A stretch of 64,000 bases of DNA from Flavobacterium limicola (lineage in GTDB: Bacteria; Bacteroidota; Bacteroidia; Flavobacteriales; Flavobacteriaceae). Location of the stretch: the NCBI RefSeq assembly GCF_003634755.1, contig NZ_RBXA01000001.1, positions 1,364,001 through 1,428,000 of the forward strand, read 5' to 3'. Positions 15,525 to 24,205 of this stretch are shown here, piece after piece. Under the pieces are notes generated by a model. That model had not been told where the DNA came from. It saw only the letters and a program-made list of their open reading frames with translations, and did no database searches. Made by a program: the position numbers and the translations under genes. Position 1 is the first letter of the stretch, and every line of letters starts with the position of its first letter.

Positions 15525-16289
15525 TTAATTAAACCGAAAGTCTTCAAAATGAATAATTGGCATAACATCACTCATTGTAGAAATACAAATTCCATCAATT
15601 TCTTGGTTTTTCATTTCAGCTTTATTTTTATAATTAAAATAAATAAAGTACGTGAAATATAAATACTTTATTGGTCTGAAATCTGCATAACGAGCAGTAA
15701 TTGCTGTATACATCCAACTTGCATAATTTTGACTTTTAAAATTTTCTGAATTTTTAATTATATTTTCTGTAATCGTTGCTTCTCCAAAAATTTTGTCGTC
15801 TTCTTCAAATGAATAACGACATTTGACAGGATATTTTTTGTCAGGTTTACAAACTAAAGAAATAGATATAATATTCTCGTCTTCTAATTCTGTCGTAAAG
15901 AGAATTACTGCATTTGAAAATTTGTATTTATAAACCCAAAATTCAAATTTCTTGTTTTCATTCCACTCTTGTTCAATATCGTCCTTTATTTTCACTAATG
16001 GTTGACCTAAATCTTCAATTATTTTACCAATTGTTACTTCGCCAGGAATGTAGTTGTATAAAAAGTCTTGATGAAGATTTTTCCGTTCCCCTAAACCAAT
16101 AACGTTTCCTGATATCTTTTCTTTAATTTTTGAAAAATAAGTGACTAAGGAAGTTATTATAGCAACTACAGAAAGAATTACTGCAATTAATGGTTCAATT
16201 TCCTTTGTATTGGAATACCATATTGATGCTAAAATTAAAACAATGAATTCCGATGCTATTGTCAAGTAATTTTTTAAAAAATTTACCAT
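15525..16289 (-). CDS. Membrane protein of unknown function (ETEC_3214-like)
   Basis: A 254-residue protein with two N-terminal membrane segments (about 8-25 and 33-51) and a soluble domain from residue 60. That domain has GEVTIGKIIEDLGQPLVKI, FWVYKYKFSNAVILF and ISISLVC, resembling the ETEC_3214-type cytoplasmic domain (a short helix ending LGxP, then paired strands). It is the promoter-proximal gene of array II; the shared leader sequence lies upstream at 16356-16435. Function unknown; such genes occur in accessory and defence-like regions. Confidence 0.6.
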   Translation of the reverse strand: MVNFLKNYLTIASEFIVLILASIWYSNTKEIEPLIAVILSVVAIITSLVTYFSKIKEKISGNVIGLGERKNLHQDFLYNYIPGEVTIGKIIEDLGQPLVKIKDDIEQEWNENKKFEFWVYKYKFSNAVILFTTELEDENIISISLVCKPDKKYPVKCRYSFEEDDKIFGEATITENIIKNSENFKSQNYASWMYTAITARYADFRPIKYLYFTYFIYFNYKNKAEMKNQEIDGICISTMSDVMPIIHFEDFRFN

Positions 16290-16355
16290 TCTGAAGTTTT
16301 AGTTTTTTATAATTACATATTTTTGATAATAACAGAGTTATGACATCTAAATTGG

Positions 16356-16435
16356 GTCGCTTTATATAACAAAATTCAGTGTATACTTAATTTTCAAATA
16401 TATAAATTTCTTCCGAAAATACTGATAAAAATTAT
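16356..16435. promoter_or_regulatory. Promoter-proximal leader of array II (shared with array I)
   Basis: gtcgcttt-atataaca, then tcaaatatataaatt and ccgaaaatactgataaaaa recur from 6699-6770. caaatata at 16395-16402 reads TATATTTG on the minus strand, a -7 box pointing into array II. The rest of the shared sequence is found 940 bp further on (17376-17425). Confidence 0.5.
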
Positions 16436-16444
16436 TAAGTTTAA

Positions 16445-16603
16445 ATGGCTACTCCAAACCAACATCTTTTTTTTAGTAATGTTAAGGAAATTTGCTATTA
16501 TATTAGACGTTTAAATATTCAAAGACATTGTCGAAAATGTGGAGAAAATTACAATCAAGTTGATGATATTCTCGAACCTAAAAGAGTTTTCGACTACTTA
16601 TAA
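16445..16603 (+). CDS. Possible small protein or gene remnant (52 aa)
   Basis: An ATG frame of 52 codons encodes MATPNQHLFFSNVKEIC and a CRKCGENYN stretch, ending FDYL. The CxxC could be half of a zinc site. It is the only plus-strand frame inside the gap between the two halves of the shared leader sequence. No clear ribosome binding site. It may be a fragment of a larger displaced gene. Weak call. Confidence 0.2.
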   Translation: MATPNQHLFFSNVKEICYYIRRLNIQRHCRKCGENYNQVDDILEPKRVFDYL

Positions 16604-16736
16604 ACAGAATTACCTAACGCTTGTGTATATCCGAACAATTGGGGTGTTTTAAAATTAAAGTTTGAGTGTTGCAAACGCATCTAAATAGTTGCAGATTAAA
16701 ATTGGCACTCGCTGCAAACGAGTGCCAGTAAGGACT
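16604..16736. repeat. Dispersed repeat with hairpin
   Basis: gttgcaaacgcat and ggcactcgctgcaaacgagtgcc (16666-16728) repeat the element at 11159-11220. The hairpin arms are ggcactcg/cgagtgcc. It may act as a terminator for the minus-strand gene at 16737. Confidence 0.5.
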
Positions 16737-17078
16737 TTAGTTTTTTGGATTATAATTATTGTAGGTTTTATTGTCTGGTGTAGTTTTTAAGTGTGGTGCA
16801 ACATAAGTACCATTGCTCTTTTGGTAACCTTGCTGGATTTTGTATTTTCCACCATTATCATAGTTTCTCTCTGTTGTTTTTGGTGCAGAATAGCTTGAAG
16901 TTGAATAGTTTGAACTACTACTTGTCGGTGTTGAATAACTTGATGTCGAATACGAGTTACCATAAGTTTCTTTATTAGCTTTGTATCTCATATCTGGTGT
17001 GCCATCTTTTTTTGTTTGAGCGCTTACATTAACGACACAAACTAAGGCAAATGCCAATGTAAAAAGTACTTTTTTCAT
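16737..17078 (-). CDS. Small secreted Ser/Tyr/Thr-rich protein
   Basis: A 113-residue protein with a signal peptide (1-20, ending NVSAQ). The mature part starts TKKDGTPDMRYKANKETYG and contains a low-complexity serine/tyrosine tract of repeated YSTSSYS units (about 43-66), then GYQKSNGTYVAPHLKTTPDNK, a GTYVxPHxxTxPD pattern seen in small flavobacterial secreted proteins. Probably periplasmic or surface. Function unknown. It lies between the two halves of the shared leader sequence and does not have attC-like ends. Confidence 0.7.
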   Translation of the reverse strand: MKKVLFTLAFALVCVVNVSAQTKKDGTPDMRYKANKETYGNSYSTSSYSTPTSSSSNYSTSSYSAPKTTERNYDNGGKYKIQQGYQKSNGTYVAPHLKTTPDNKTYNNYNPKN

Positions 17079-17375
17079 TTTTTTTAAATTTAATTTTTAT
17101 TGCCTACTCTACACAGTTTTCGGCTTACCTGTTTAATTATTTTTATACTCGTCTGCGTTTGACATTACATCAACTGAGTAATTCTTTGCTTTTCAAGCTT
17201 AATCTTTTTTATCTTCGAGGCCGTCTAAAATATTTCCATGATTTTCATAATTATATCCATCGTTAGCAGAAGAAGTCCAATTATCCAGAATTACAACTCT
17301 GAAATTATTCAGTTTAGTTTTTATAACTTAATATAGAAAATTCTGACTAAATAGCTTTTGGTTTTAAATTTTACT

Positions 17376-17425
17376 CAAAACTAACTCCTTTTGATTCAGT
17401 AATATTACGGAAAACCGTAAACGCA
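17376..17425. repeat. Copy of the ttacgg-ccgtaa block
   Basis: ctccttttgattcagtaata followed by the hairpin ttacgg-aaaa-ccgtaa and acgc matches 6800-6838 at roughly three quarters of positions. Both copies lie beside accessory arrays. Confidence 0.5.
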
Positions 17426-17446
17426 ATTGTTTTAACATAAACGCAC

Positions 17447-17545
17447 TAGCCCTGATAGCAGCGGCATCCTTTTTCTGGCCTCGTCTCGTCTTTTGGGATG
17501 AGACCAGACCAGAAAAAGATATAGCGAATAGCAGGAAATAGCTCC
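17447..17545. repeat. Long structured repeat upstream of prfA
   Basis: The inner stem is tttttctggcctcgtctc/gagaccagaccagaaaaa (17470-17487 and 17500-17517, 16 of 18 paired), flanked by agccctgatagcagcggcat and atatagcgaatagcagg, which also partly pair. The outer words reappear inverted at 8590-8645. The element resembles a repeat I associate with Flavobacterium genomes; a 63-codon frame over it is not a gene. Confidence 0.55.
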
Positions 17546-17601
17546 TGATTGACACACAATTCTTTCCTCATTGTTCGCAATGACAATCTCAATTGCGAAC
17601 C

Positions 17602-17632
17602 TTGCAAACTGAATACTTTTTTCGTAATTTTG
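17602..17632 (+). promoter_or_regulatory. prfA promoter
   Basis: TTG at 17602-17604, a 20 bp spacer and TAATTTTG at 17625-17632 match the Flavobacterium/Bacteroides -33/-7 consensus; the start codon is 25 bp downstream. Confidence 0.6.
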
Positions 17633-17656
17633 CAGTCTAAATAAAGGACTAAGAAA

Positions 17657-18733
17657 ATGTTAGATAGACTTCAAATAGTAAAACAACGTTTCGATGAGAT
17701 TTCGGATTTGATTATTCAGCCGGATGTAATCTCGGATCAGAAGCGTTATGTGCAATTGAATCAAGAGTACAAAAGTTTAAAAGCTTTGGCTGAAAAGCGC
17801 GATGAATACGTTATTTTGATGGCGAATATCGATGAAGCAAACGAAATAATTGCGGATAACAGTGATGCTGATATGACCGAAATGGCCAAGATGCAACTGG
17901 AAGAAGCGAAGGAAAGATTGCCGGAACTGGAGGAAGAAATCAAGTTTATGTTGATTCCTAAAGATCCCGAAGATGCTAAAAATGTCATGGTGGAAATTCG
18001 TGCCGGAACGGGTGGGGATGAAGCGAGTATTTTTGCCGGGGATTTGTTCCGTATGTACACGAAATATTGTGAAAACAGAGGCTGGAGAACTTCTGTGGTG
18101 GATATGAATGAAGGAACTTCGGGTGGTTTCAAAGAGGTAATTTTTGAAGTTACCGGTGAAGATGTTTACGGAACTTTGAAGTTTGAAGCGGGTGTTCACC
18201 GTGTGCAACGGGTACCACAAACGGAAACGCAAGGACGTGTTCACACATCAGCAGCGACGGTTATGGTGCTTCCGGAAGCAGAGGAATTTGACGTACAAAT
18301 TGATATGAATGATGTGCGTGTGGATTTCTTCTGTTCGTCAGGACCTGGTGGACAATCTGTAAATACTACGAAATCAGCAGTTCGTTTGACACACATTCCA
18401 ACTGGATTGGTGGCGCAATGTCAGGATCAGAAATCACAACACAAGAATAAAGATAAAGCTTTTGGCGTTTTGCGTTCCCGTTTGTACGAACAGGAATTAG
18501 CCAAAAAACAAGCGGAAGATGCTACAACAAGAACCTCTCAAGTGAGTTCTGGTGACCGTTCGGCAAAAATTCGTACCTATAATTATGCACAAGGTCGTGT
18601 AACAGATCACCGTGTAGGATTGACGTTGTATGATTTAGGGAATATCATGAATGGTGATATTCAGAAAATTGTAGATGAGTTGGCATTAGTCAACAACATG
18701 GAAAAACTGAAAGAAGCAAGCGAGGTTTTCTAA
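17657..18733 (+). CDS. prfA: Peptide chain release factor 1
   Basis: A 358-residue class I release factor that hydrolyses peptidyl-tRNA at UAA and UAG codons on the ribosome. The catalytic GGQ loop is present ([21 protein letters not shown], about residues 225-240), as is the upstream domain with [20 protein letters not shown] (about 115-133) typical of RF1/RF2, and the stop-codon reading region around [23 protein letters not shown]1 rather than RF2 is favoured by length and by the single intact frame with no programmed frameshift. The start ATG at 17657 is preceded by aaaggacta. Single gene with its own promoter and terminator. Confidence 0.96.
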   Translation: MLDRLQIVKQRFDEISDLIIQPDVISDQKRYVQLNQEYKSLKALAEKRDEYVILMANIDEANEIIADNSDADMTEMAKMQLEEAKERLPELEEEIKFMLIPKDPEDAKNVMVEIRAGTGGDEASIFAGDLFRMYTKYCENRGWRTSVVDMNEGTSGGFKEVIFEVTGEDVYGTLKFEAGVHRVQRVPQTETQGRVHTSAATVMVLPEAEEFDVQIDMNDVRVDFFCSSGPGGQSVNTTKSAVRLTHIPTGLVAQCQDQKSQHKNKDKAFGVLRSRLYEQELAKKQAEDATTRTSQVSSGDRSAKIRTYNYAQGRVTDHRVGLTLYDLGNIMNGDIQKIVDELALVNNMEKLKEASEVF

Positions 18734-18756
18734 GAAACCAAAATGTGATACCATAC

Positions 18757-18793
18757 AAAAACCAGCGAAAAGAAATTTTTCGCTGGTTTTTTT
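18757..18793 (+). terminator. prfA terminator
   Basis: The stem aaaccagcgaaaa/ttttcgctggttt with a short loop, followed by T-run. It can serve the convergent gene at 18814 as well. Confidence 0.85.
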
Positions 18794-18813
18794 GCATTCA
18801 TAACTAACCAATA

Positions 18814-19158
18814 TTATTTTTCTGAAAGGTTTGCGCCTTTTAAAATCCCTTTTTGTTGCCGAATAGACTTTCTGAACGCTTCATATTTGGCGGTTGCGGA
18901 ATCAATTTTGGCATCAAAGGCCGCTGTATCTTCTAAGTCGTCAATCGTGCTATTGAGTTCTTTGGATTGTTTCTCGAAATATTTTTCAATAGTAGACCAA
19001 TTGGCCGCTGCATCAGCAGTCGTTTTTTGGGTAACAGAATCTATAAAGCGAACGTATTTATTGGTAATCAATTCGGCTTTTTTTTCCTGTTCACTTTTAC
19101 ACGAGGTAAAAGTGATTGTCAGGAAAAAAAAACCGAATAGTAGTACTGAATTTTTCAT
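18814..19158 (-). CDS. DUF6565-like small lipoprotein
   Basis: A 114-residue lipoprotein: signal with lipobox (FTSCK, Cys at about 20), then a helical mature part (KKAELITNKYVRFIDSVTQ, WSTIEKYFEKQSKELNSTIDDLE) as in DUF6565 proteins of Bacteroidota. It leads or closes a minus-strand cluster of envelope genes with the barrel protein at 19171, YtxH at 19792 and the lmo0937-like peptide at 20117. Such clusters are stress-related in flavobacteria. Function unknown; periplasmic, membrane-anchored. Confidence 0.8.
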   Translation of the reverse strand: MKNSVLLFGFFFLTITFTSCKSEQEKKAELITNKYVRFIDSVTQKTTADAAANWSTIEKYFEKQSKELNSTIDDLEDTAAFDAKIDSATAKYEAFRKSIRQQKGILKGANLSEK

Positions 19159-19170
19159 TTTGGGTTTTTC

Positions 19171-19707
19171 TTATAATTTGAAACCGTATGCTAATCGTAG
19201 CGATATTTGTCCTAAACCATCTTTAACAACGTCGTTTTTAATTACCGGAAAGTCATTAAAATGTTCGTATCGTAAACTGATGTCAATCTTATCTGTTGCA
19301 TATCCGATGGCTGGACTTAACAACAAAGAAGTATCATTATATCCGTTTGTCACTGCAAATGCGGCACCAATTTCTCCCATTACATACAATTGGTCTTTAA
19401 GTACAAAAGCTTTGAAACCGGCTTTTGCAGGAATGTAACCCAAGTCATTGTTGTCACCTGACACAAACATATTGCTGAATCCTGTGGTTAGGGTTAGGGA
19501 ATATTTTTGAGATAAATCATATTGAAGTCTTGCATCGGCACCCAAACTGAAATCGTACGGATTGTCAAGGGGAAGTCCTCCGTTGATTCCTACTCCCAGA
19601 CGAAATCCCTGATCGTAATTTTGTACTTCCTGCGCGCTTGTCGTCGCTATTCCTAATACGATAGCTAATGTTGTGAAAACTGTTTTTATATTGAATTTAC
19701 TTTTCAT
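19171..19707 (-). CDS. Outer membrane beta-barrel protein
   Basis: A 178-residue protein with a signal peptide (1-25, ending TTSAQ), followed by amphipathic strands typical of an eight-stranded barrel (FRLGVGINGGLPLDN, ARLQYDLSQKYSLTLTTGFS, ISLRYEHFNDFP) and ending in an aromatic/hydrophobic terminal strand LRLAYGFKL as required for BAM insertion. It lies 12 bp upstream of the DUF6565 lipoprotein and is probably co-transcribed with it. No substrate can be inferred. Confidence 0.8.
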   Translation of the reverse strand: MKSKFNIKTVFTTLAIVLGIATTSAQEVQNYDQGFRLGVGINGGLPLDNPYDFSLGADARLQYDLSQKYSLTLTTGFSNMFVSGDNNDLGYIPAKAGFKAFVLKDQLYVMGEIGAAFAVTNGYNDTSLLLSPAIGYATDKIDISLRYEHFNDFPVIKNDVVKDGLGQISLRLAYGFKL

Positions 19708-19791
19708 AATAACGTATTTTAATTAATAAATTTCTATAATAAATTTTTGAATTATACCTTTTATATACTTCCGCTGAACGGAAATTGTCTC

Positions 19792-20088
19792 TTAAATTGT
19801 TGGCTTATTGATGTTTTTCAAGTTGTCTGCATTTGCTATTTCTGCCTTAATGACCTCTTTTGTATTTCCTAACAATTGTTGGGATTCATTTTTGAGATCA
19901 TTGATTGTTTTCGAAATCACATTGGATAACTTACCCGATGAATCTTTAAACGACTCTGCTAAGTCCGTGCTTTTATCAACGATTTTCTTTCCGGTTTCGC
20001 AACCTTTCGCCGGGGCAAATAGTATTCCTAATACCGTTCCTACTGCTAATCCCCCAAGTAATCCTAGTGCTACATTATTATTTTTCAT
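19792..20088 (-). CDS. YtxH-domain protein
   Basis: A 98-residue protein with one glycine-rich N-terminal membrane segment (VALGLLGGLAVGTVLGILFAPAKG) and a helical tail (SFKDSSGKLSNVISKTINDLKNE), the YtxH family layout. These are general-stress membrane-associated proteins of unknown biochemistry. It is beside the lmo0937-like peptide at 20117, with which it commonly occurs, supporting a shared stress role. Start at 20088 follows a good A-rich leader. Confidence 0.88.
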   Translation of the reverse strand: MKNNNVALGLLGGLAVGTVLGILFAPAKGCETGKKIVDKSTDLAESFKDSSGKLSNVISKTINDLKNESQQLLGNTKEVIKAEIANADNLKNINKPTI

Positions 20089-20116
20089 GGCTTTAATTTT
20101 TTAAAATTTAAATTAT

Positions 20117-20260
20117 TTATCCTCTTATTACTCGCAGTAAAATGGCTATTACTGCTATTATCAATAAAACATGAATCATGCTGCCCACGCTGTAAACGAA
20201 GAATCCTAACGCCCAAAGGATTACGAGCACCACTGCAACTGCGTATAATAGATTTGACAT
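20117..20260 (-). CDS. lmo0937-family small membrane protein (47 aa)
   Basis: ATG at 20260 to TAA at 20117 encodes 47 residues: MSNLLYAVAVVLVILWALGF, then a glycine/serine turn and IHVLLIIAVIAILLRVIRG. Two hydrophobic segments separated by a short loop and the ending RVIRG are diagnostic of the lmo0937 family of small stress-linked membrane proteins. It is immediately upstream of ytxH and downstream of an outer membrane protein gene. It is too short for most gene-length cutoffs but the family match is strong. Confidence 0.88.
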   Translation of the reverse strand: MSNLLYAVAVVLVILWALGFFVYSVGSMIHVLLIIAVIAILLRVIRG

Positions 20261-20285
20261 GATGTTTTGATTTTGTGGTTAATTA

Positions 20286-20924
20286 TTAAAATTTTATTGC
20301 TGCATAAACACTTAAAACGCTGTTTTTAGAATCTGGGAACGTGTAGGTTTGTCCAAGAACTGTTCTTTCTTTTCCAACAGTGCTTAATCCATAATTGTAT
20401 CTGGCACCGATTCCAAAGCTGTCAAAATCAAATCCAACTCCAGCAGCAACACCGAAATCAAATTTATTTAAATCGTCTTCGTCAATGTTTTCTTCAAAGT
20501 TGTACGATCCATTAGCCGATTCGTTAGTGATTTTTGAGTCTACCAGAAATGCTGCGTAAGGACCAAATTGCACATTGAAATTCTTAGTAAGATTTGCTTT
20601 CAACAAGACAGGAACTTCAATGTAGTTCAGCCTGAATTTTCCTGTTCCTTCTGCAAATGCGTTGTCGTATTGCAATTCCGCTCCTTTGGTAGTATAACTA
20701 ACTTCTGGTTGCAGTGCCAGGCTTGAAGTTATAGGAAGTTGTGCGAATAAACCAATATTGAAACCGGCCAAAACATTTTCGTCGTCAACATCTTCTGTAT
20801 ATAAATTAGACATGTTCAAACCTCCTTTAATTCCTAATGATGCGCCACTTTCTTGTGCTTGAATTGCATTTGTAGTTCCTAATGTTACTAAAACAACGGC
20901 TAATACTCTCTTTAAATTTTTCAT
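20286..20924 (-). CDS. Porin-family outer membrane beta-barrel protein
   Basis: A 212-residue protein with signal peptide (1-23, ending AIQAQ) and alternating barrel strands: GASLGIKGGLNMSNLY, NIGLFAQLPITSSLALQPEVSYTTKGAEL, NYIEVPVLLKANLTKNFNVQFGPYAAFLVD, FGVAAGVGFDF, ending LSVYAAIKF. This is the PorT/outer-membrane-barrel type common in Bacteroidota, in which a short conserved segment FNVQFGPYAA follows the ligand-like strand. It is the first gene of the minus-strand envelope cluster, 25 bp upstream of the lmo0937-like gene. Confidence 0.85.
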   Translation of the reverse strand: MKNLKRVLAVVLVTLGTTNAIQAQESGASLGIKGGLNMSNLYTEDVDDENVLAGFNIGLFAQLPITSSLALQPEVSYTTKGAELQYDNAFAEGTGKFRLNYIEVPVLLKANLTKNFNVQFGPYAAFLVDSKITNESANGSYNFEENIDEDDLNKFDFGVAAGVGFDFDSFGIGARYNYGLSTVGKERTVLGQTYTFPDSKNSVLSVYAAIKF

Positions 20925-21400
20925 CTTTGTATATTTTTTAATTGTTTGTTTTTGTTTTACAAAGATGCGATGGCAATCGTTATTGCGTGTTACATCAATT
21001 TCGAATATTGTTACAGAATTTAAATATGAGGTTATAAAATTTTGAAATAATGCCCGTCAGAATAGGGTTTAGTGTACCTCAATTCTTTTATTGGTAATGA
21101 AAATAAAGGATAATTGAAAAACGCAAGGAAAGAATATTACGTGTAATAAAGTAGGAATCTTTAATGTGAGGAATAAACTGTTGGGTATAAATCAAGTTTA
21201 TTTTTTTGAAACGCGTAGAAACATTTTTTAGATTTTGCATTTAAAACTATTCAATTTAGAATAGTAAACTAAAGCGTTATGACCAAAAAAGGGACATCCA
21301 ACTCTGTTTTGCTATGTTTCTATGTTTTTTATTTTTAAACAGTTTCGGAGCTTTTGATTTTAAATAATGGTTTCAGATAGATTAAATACTGTCTTTTGAA
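20925..21400. promoter_or_regulatory. Gene-free 476 bp between envelope cluster and kinase gene
   Basis: AT-rich with no frame of note and no long repeat seen. It should contain the promoter of the minus-strand envelope cluster next to 20925; no confident boxes were identified. Confidence 0.35.
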
Positions 21401-23182
21401 TTATGCAGGAAGATATATGGTAAAAGTCGCTCCTTCATTGGCTGTTCCTTTCGCAAAGATAAATCCTTTATGGTTTTCTACTATTTTTTTGCAAATAGCG
21501 AGTCCAATTCCGGTTCCTTCATATTCGTTCTTGTTATGAAGTCGATTAAAAAGGATAAAAATCTTTTTAGCATATTCCTGTTCAAAACCAATTCCGTTAT
21601 CAGCGACAGTGATTTTGTGGTATTTAGTGTTGTTATTGGGTAAAATTTCTTCCTCATTTGCAACAATTGTCAAACAGTTGATTTTGATAATAGGAGTGGT
21701 GTCTTCTTTGCTGTATTTTAAGGAGTTGCTGATTAAATTTGTAAACAACTGCTGAATTTGGAACGGAATTACGTTTAAAATTGGCAATTCATTATTTTCA
21801 ATTACCGCTTTTTTATCTTCTATAATTTGAGCTAATTCTTGTTTTGAATTTTCCAATAAAGAATTCAAATCCGCTTCTTCAAAAACTTTTTCTGCTTTAT
21901 TTGTTCTTGAAAATTGCAATAAATCCTGAATTAGAATTCGCATTCTGTTTGCTGAGGATTGAATGCTGGACACGTATTGTTGTCCCGCTTTCGATAAATT
22001 ATCATAGTCTTTGCTGACTAATCGAGAAAGAAACGTTTCAATTTTGCGCAAAGGTTCCTGCAAATCATGACTGGCAATGTAATTGAATGCGGTAAGTTCC
22101 TTATTGTTGCTTTCTAATTCTCTGTTGCGATCTTCGATAAATTTTTGAGCATACACTTCTTCGGTAACATCGCTCGTGGTTCCTATAAAGGTTTTATCTC
22201 CAGAAGCGATTGTAACCGTTCGGCCTAACGTTCTAAAATGTCTGATCTCACCGTCTTTTCGGATAATTCGGTAGGTAAAAGGAGCGAGGTCATTATCAGT
22301 AAGAATACTTTTGGTGTTTTCGATTACATATTCTAAATCTTCAGGATGAATAAAGTTCAAATACGCTTCTAAACTGGCTACAAAAGATTGAGGTTCGCAA
22401 CCCAACAATCGATATTCATTGTCAGAGAAAGTATAGGTATTGGTTTCGAAATTTAATTGCCAACTTCCAAAACCACCTACGATTTCCGCAAGATTACTGG
22501 CTTCATTCGCTACCGAGAGCGTATTTATTGTGATTTTTAGCAACACTAAATCCCGATTCATTTTAATAAAAGCAATCGTAATCAAAATCAAGGTTGTTAT
22601 AAGTGTCAAATAAATCAGTAACGGTGTATAATTCATCGTTAATTCATAGTCCTTTTGCCTGTTTTTTAAAAGTTTTTGCTGGGTAATCATCATGTCTTCT
22701 ACTTTATGACGAATAGAATCCATTGTTTGTTTACCAATAATTAAATTGGTTTTAAGAATATTTTGGTCATATTTACCCTGCTCAATCATATAGAGTGACT
22801 TAGAAAGGTAGTTTTGTCTTTTGTTAATAAAATACAACAGTTTTTTTAAATTGCTTTGTTGCGTTCTGCTTTGGGCGGTCAGTCGAGTAACTCTTTTAAA
22901 CGATTTTCTTACTAACCCTTTTGAATTATAATAGGGTTTTAGAAAACTTTTATCATTACTTAAAAGGTAACCTCTTTGCCCGGTTTCGGCATCTTTTATA
23001 TAGGAAATAAGTCGTTCAAGTTCAGCATTCACCTCGTGGCTGTTACTTACAAAAGCAGACGATTTTTTTAAAACCGTAATGTGCTTAAAAGTAATTCCGC
23101 CAATAAAAAAAATAATCGCTACCGAGATAACAAAAATTATTTTTAAAAAAACTGGTGATTTATGAAGTTGAATATATTTCAT
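21401..23182 (-). CDS. Membrane histidine kinase with CHASE3 and PAS domains
   Basis: A 593-residue sensor kinase. TM1 at about 12-32, a CHASE3-type helical sensor at about 40-180 (including YIKDAETGQRGYLLSNDKSF, the family signature), TM2 at about 185-206, a PAS/PAC domain (240-345, ending FIGTTSDVTEEVYA), then HisKA with the H-box SHDLQEPLRKIETFL and HATPase with NLISNSLKYS, DNGIGF and GTGIGLAICKKIVE. All kinase boxes are intact. It is the last gene of a minus-strand operon: the receiver at 23184 ends one base before it, and the AraC gene is further upstream. The ligand is unknown. Confidence 0.93.
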   Translation of the reverse strand: MKYIQLHKSPVFLKIIFVISVAIIFFIGGITFKHITVLKKSSAFVSNSHEVNAELERLISYIKDAETGQRGYLLSNDKSFLKPYYNSKGLVRKSFKRVTRLTAQSRTQQSNLKKLLYFINKRQNYLSKSLYMIEQGKYDQNILKTNLIIGKQTMDSIRHKVEDMMITQQKLLKNRQKDYELTMNYTPLLIYLTLITTLILITIAFIKMNRDLVLLKITINTLSVANEASNLAEIVGGFGSWQLNFETNTYTFSDNEYRLLGCEPQSFVASLEAYLNFIHPEDLEYVIENTKSILTDNDLAPFTYRIIRKDGEIRHFRTLGRTVTIASGDKTFIGTTSDVTEEVYAQKFIEDRNRELESNNKELTAFNYIASHDLQEPLRKIETFLSRLVSKDYDNLSKAGQQYVSSIQSSANRMRILIQDLLQFSRTNKAEKVFEEADLNSLLENSKQELAQIIEDKKAVIENNELPILNVIPFQIQQLFTNLISNSLKYSKEDTTPIIKINCLTIVANEEEILPNNNTKYHKITVADNGIGFEQEYAKKIFILFNRLHNKNEYEGTGIGLAICKKIVENHKGFIFAKGTANEGATFTIYLPA

Positions 23183-23183
23183 T

Positions 23184-23630
23184 TTACATTCTCATTAGAA
23201 AATTATCTTTGTTCAAGCCAGAAGTGTGGTATTGCCAATTGATGGTCACCACTTCAGAAAGTATTTTTTTTAAATCCTCAAAATCATTTGGTTTTTTAAT
23301 ATAGATATTGGCACCATTTATAAATGTTTCTTCAATATGCTCTTCAGATGATGAGGTAGAATAAATCGCAATAGCAATATCACTTAGCTTTTCATTTTTT
23401 TTAATTTCCAATAAGCATTCAACACCATTCTTTTTTGGCATGTTCAAATCCAGAAACAATACGTTTGGCAAAACGGAATCTTCATTGTTCAGATAATCCA
23501 TTAACTCGACACCATCGTTAAAGGTACTTACTTTGGTATTTATTTTTAATTCGTCAAAGGCATCCGTAAAAAACAATCTGTCATCTTCGTCATCGTCTGC
23601 AAGGCAAATATTTATAAAATCAGTAGTCAT
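23184..23630 (-). CDS. Single-domain response regulator (REC)
   Basis: A 148-residue stand-alone receiver domain. Acidic pocket DDDEDD near residue 12, phospho-acceptor Asp in VLFLDLNMPKKNG (about residue 62), Ser/Thr in IYSTSSSEEH, and the switch Lys in YIKKPNDFEDLK. No output domain, so it acts through protein contacts. It resembles Rcp1-type receivers that pair with CHASE3/phytochrome-like kinases, here the adjacent kinase gene 1 bp downstream. Co-transcribed with the AraC regulator 11 bp upstream. Confidence 0.93.
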   Translation of the reverse strand: MTTDFINICLADDDEDDRLFFTDAFDELKINTKVSTFNDGVELMDYLNNEDSVLPNVLFLDLNMPKKNGVECLLEIKKNEKLSDIAIAIYSTSSSEEHIEETFINGANIYIKKPNDFEDLKKILSEVVTINWQYHTSGLNKDNFLMRM

Positions 23631-23641
23631 ATACTATTGGT

Positions 23642-24205
23642 TTAATTGTTGTTTTTGTTGGATAATTCTCTTCGTTTCGAAATAATGCGCTGGAAAGCAG
23701 AAGGTGTCATTCCAGTGGTATGCTTGAATTGCGTGCTTAAATGTGCTACGCTGGAATAATTCAATTGAATGGAAATTTCAGTCAAATTTAGTGGCGTATT
23801 GATCATCAACTGTTTCGCTAATTCTATTTTTTGAATAATGATGAAATTTTCAATAGAAGTATACGTGACTTCTGAAAAAACATTGGACAAATAGGCGTAA
23901 CTAAGATTTAATTTGTCCGCAATATACACGGAGCTTTTTATGTTGAGCGGCTTATCACTGTTGACCATTTCAACGATGGCGTCTTTTATTTTTTGAACCA
24001 AAACACTTTTCTGATTTTCAACTATTTCTATGCCATATTCTTTAAAAATAGCGGTGATTTCAGCTACTTTTGAAGAAGGTATTTTTTCTAAAAAATTAAA
24101 TTCGCCAAACCCGATACTATTAAATTTATACCCCAATTCGGATAGTTTTTCCTGAACAATTTTTTTTGTCAGTTGAGCATAATCAAATTTTAAATATACT
24201 TTCAT
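23642..24205 (-). CDS. AraC-family transcription regulator
   Basis: A 187-residue protein with an unusual N-terminal domain of about 80 residues (MKVYLKFDYAQLTKKIVQEKL) and a C-terminal AraC/XylS DNA-binding domain: first helix-turn-helix around IADKLNLSYAYLSNVFSE and second around TEISIQLNYSSVAHLSTQFKHTTGMTPSAFQ. The N-terminus is small and could be an interaction surface for the receiver. It is the first gene of the operon with the receiver and kinase, so it is probably the output of that phosphorelay; this is inferred from gene order. Confidence 0.88.
   Translation of the reverse strand: MKVYLKFDYAQLTKKIVQEKLSELGYKFNSIGFGEFNFLEKIPSSKVAEITAIFKEYGIEIVENQKSVLVQKIKDAIVEMVNSDKPLNIKSSVYIADKLNLSYAYLSNVFSEVTYTSIENFIIIQKIELAKQLMINTPLNLTEISIQLNYSSVAHLSTQFKHTTGMTPSAFQRIISKRRELSNKNNN

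Noticed and set aside
17364..17555. 63-codon minus-strand frame before prfA
   Set aside because: It reads through the structured repeat and the ttacgg block.
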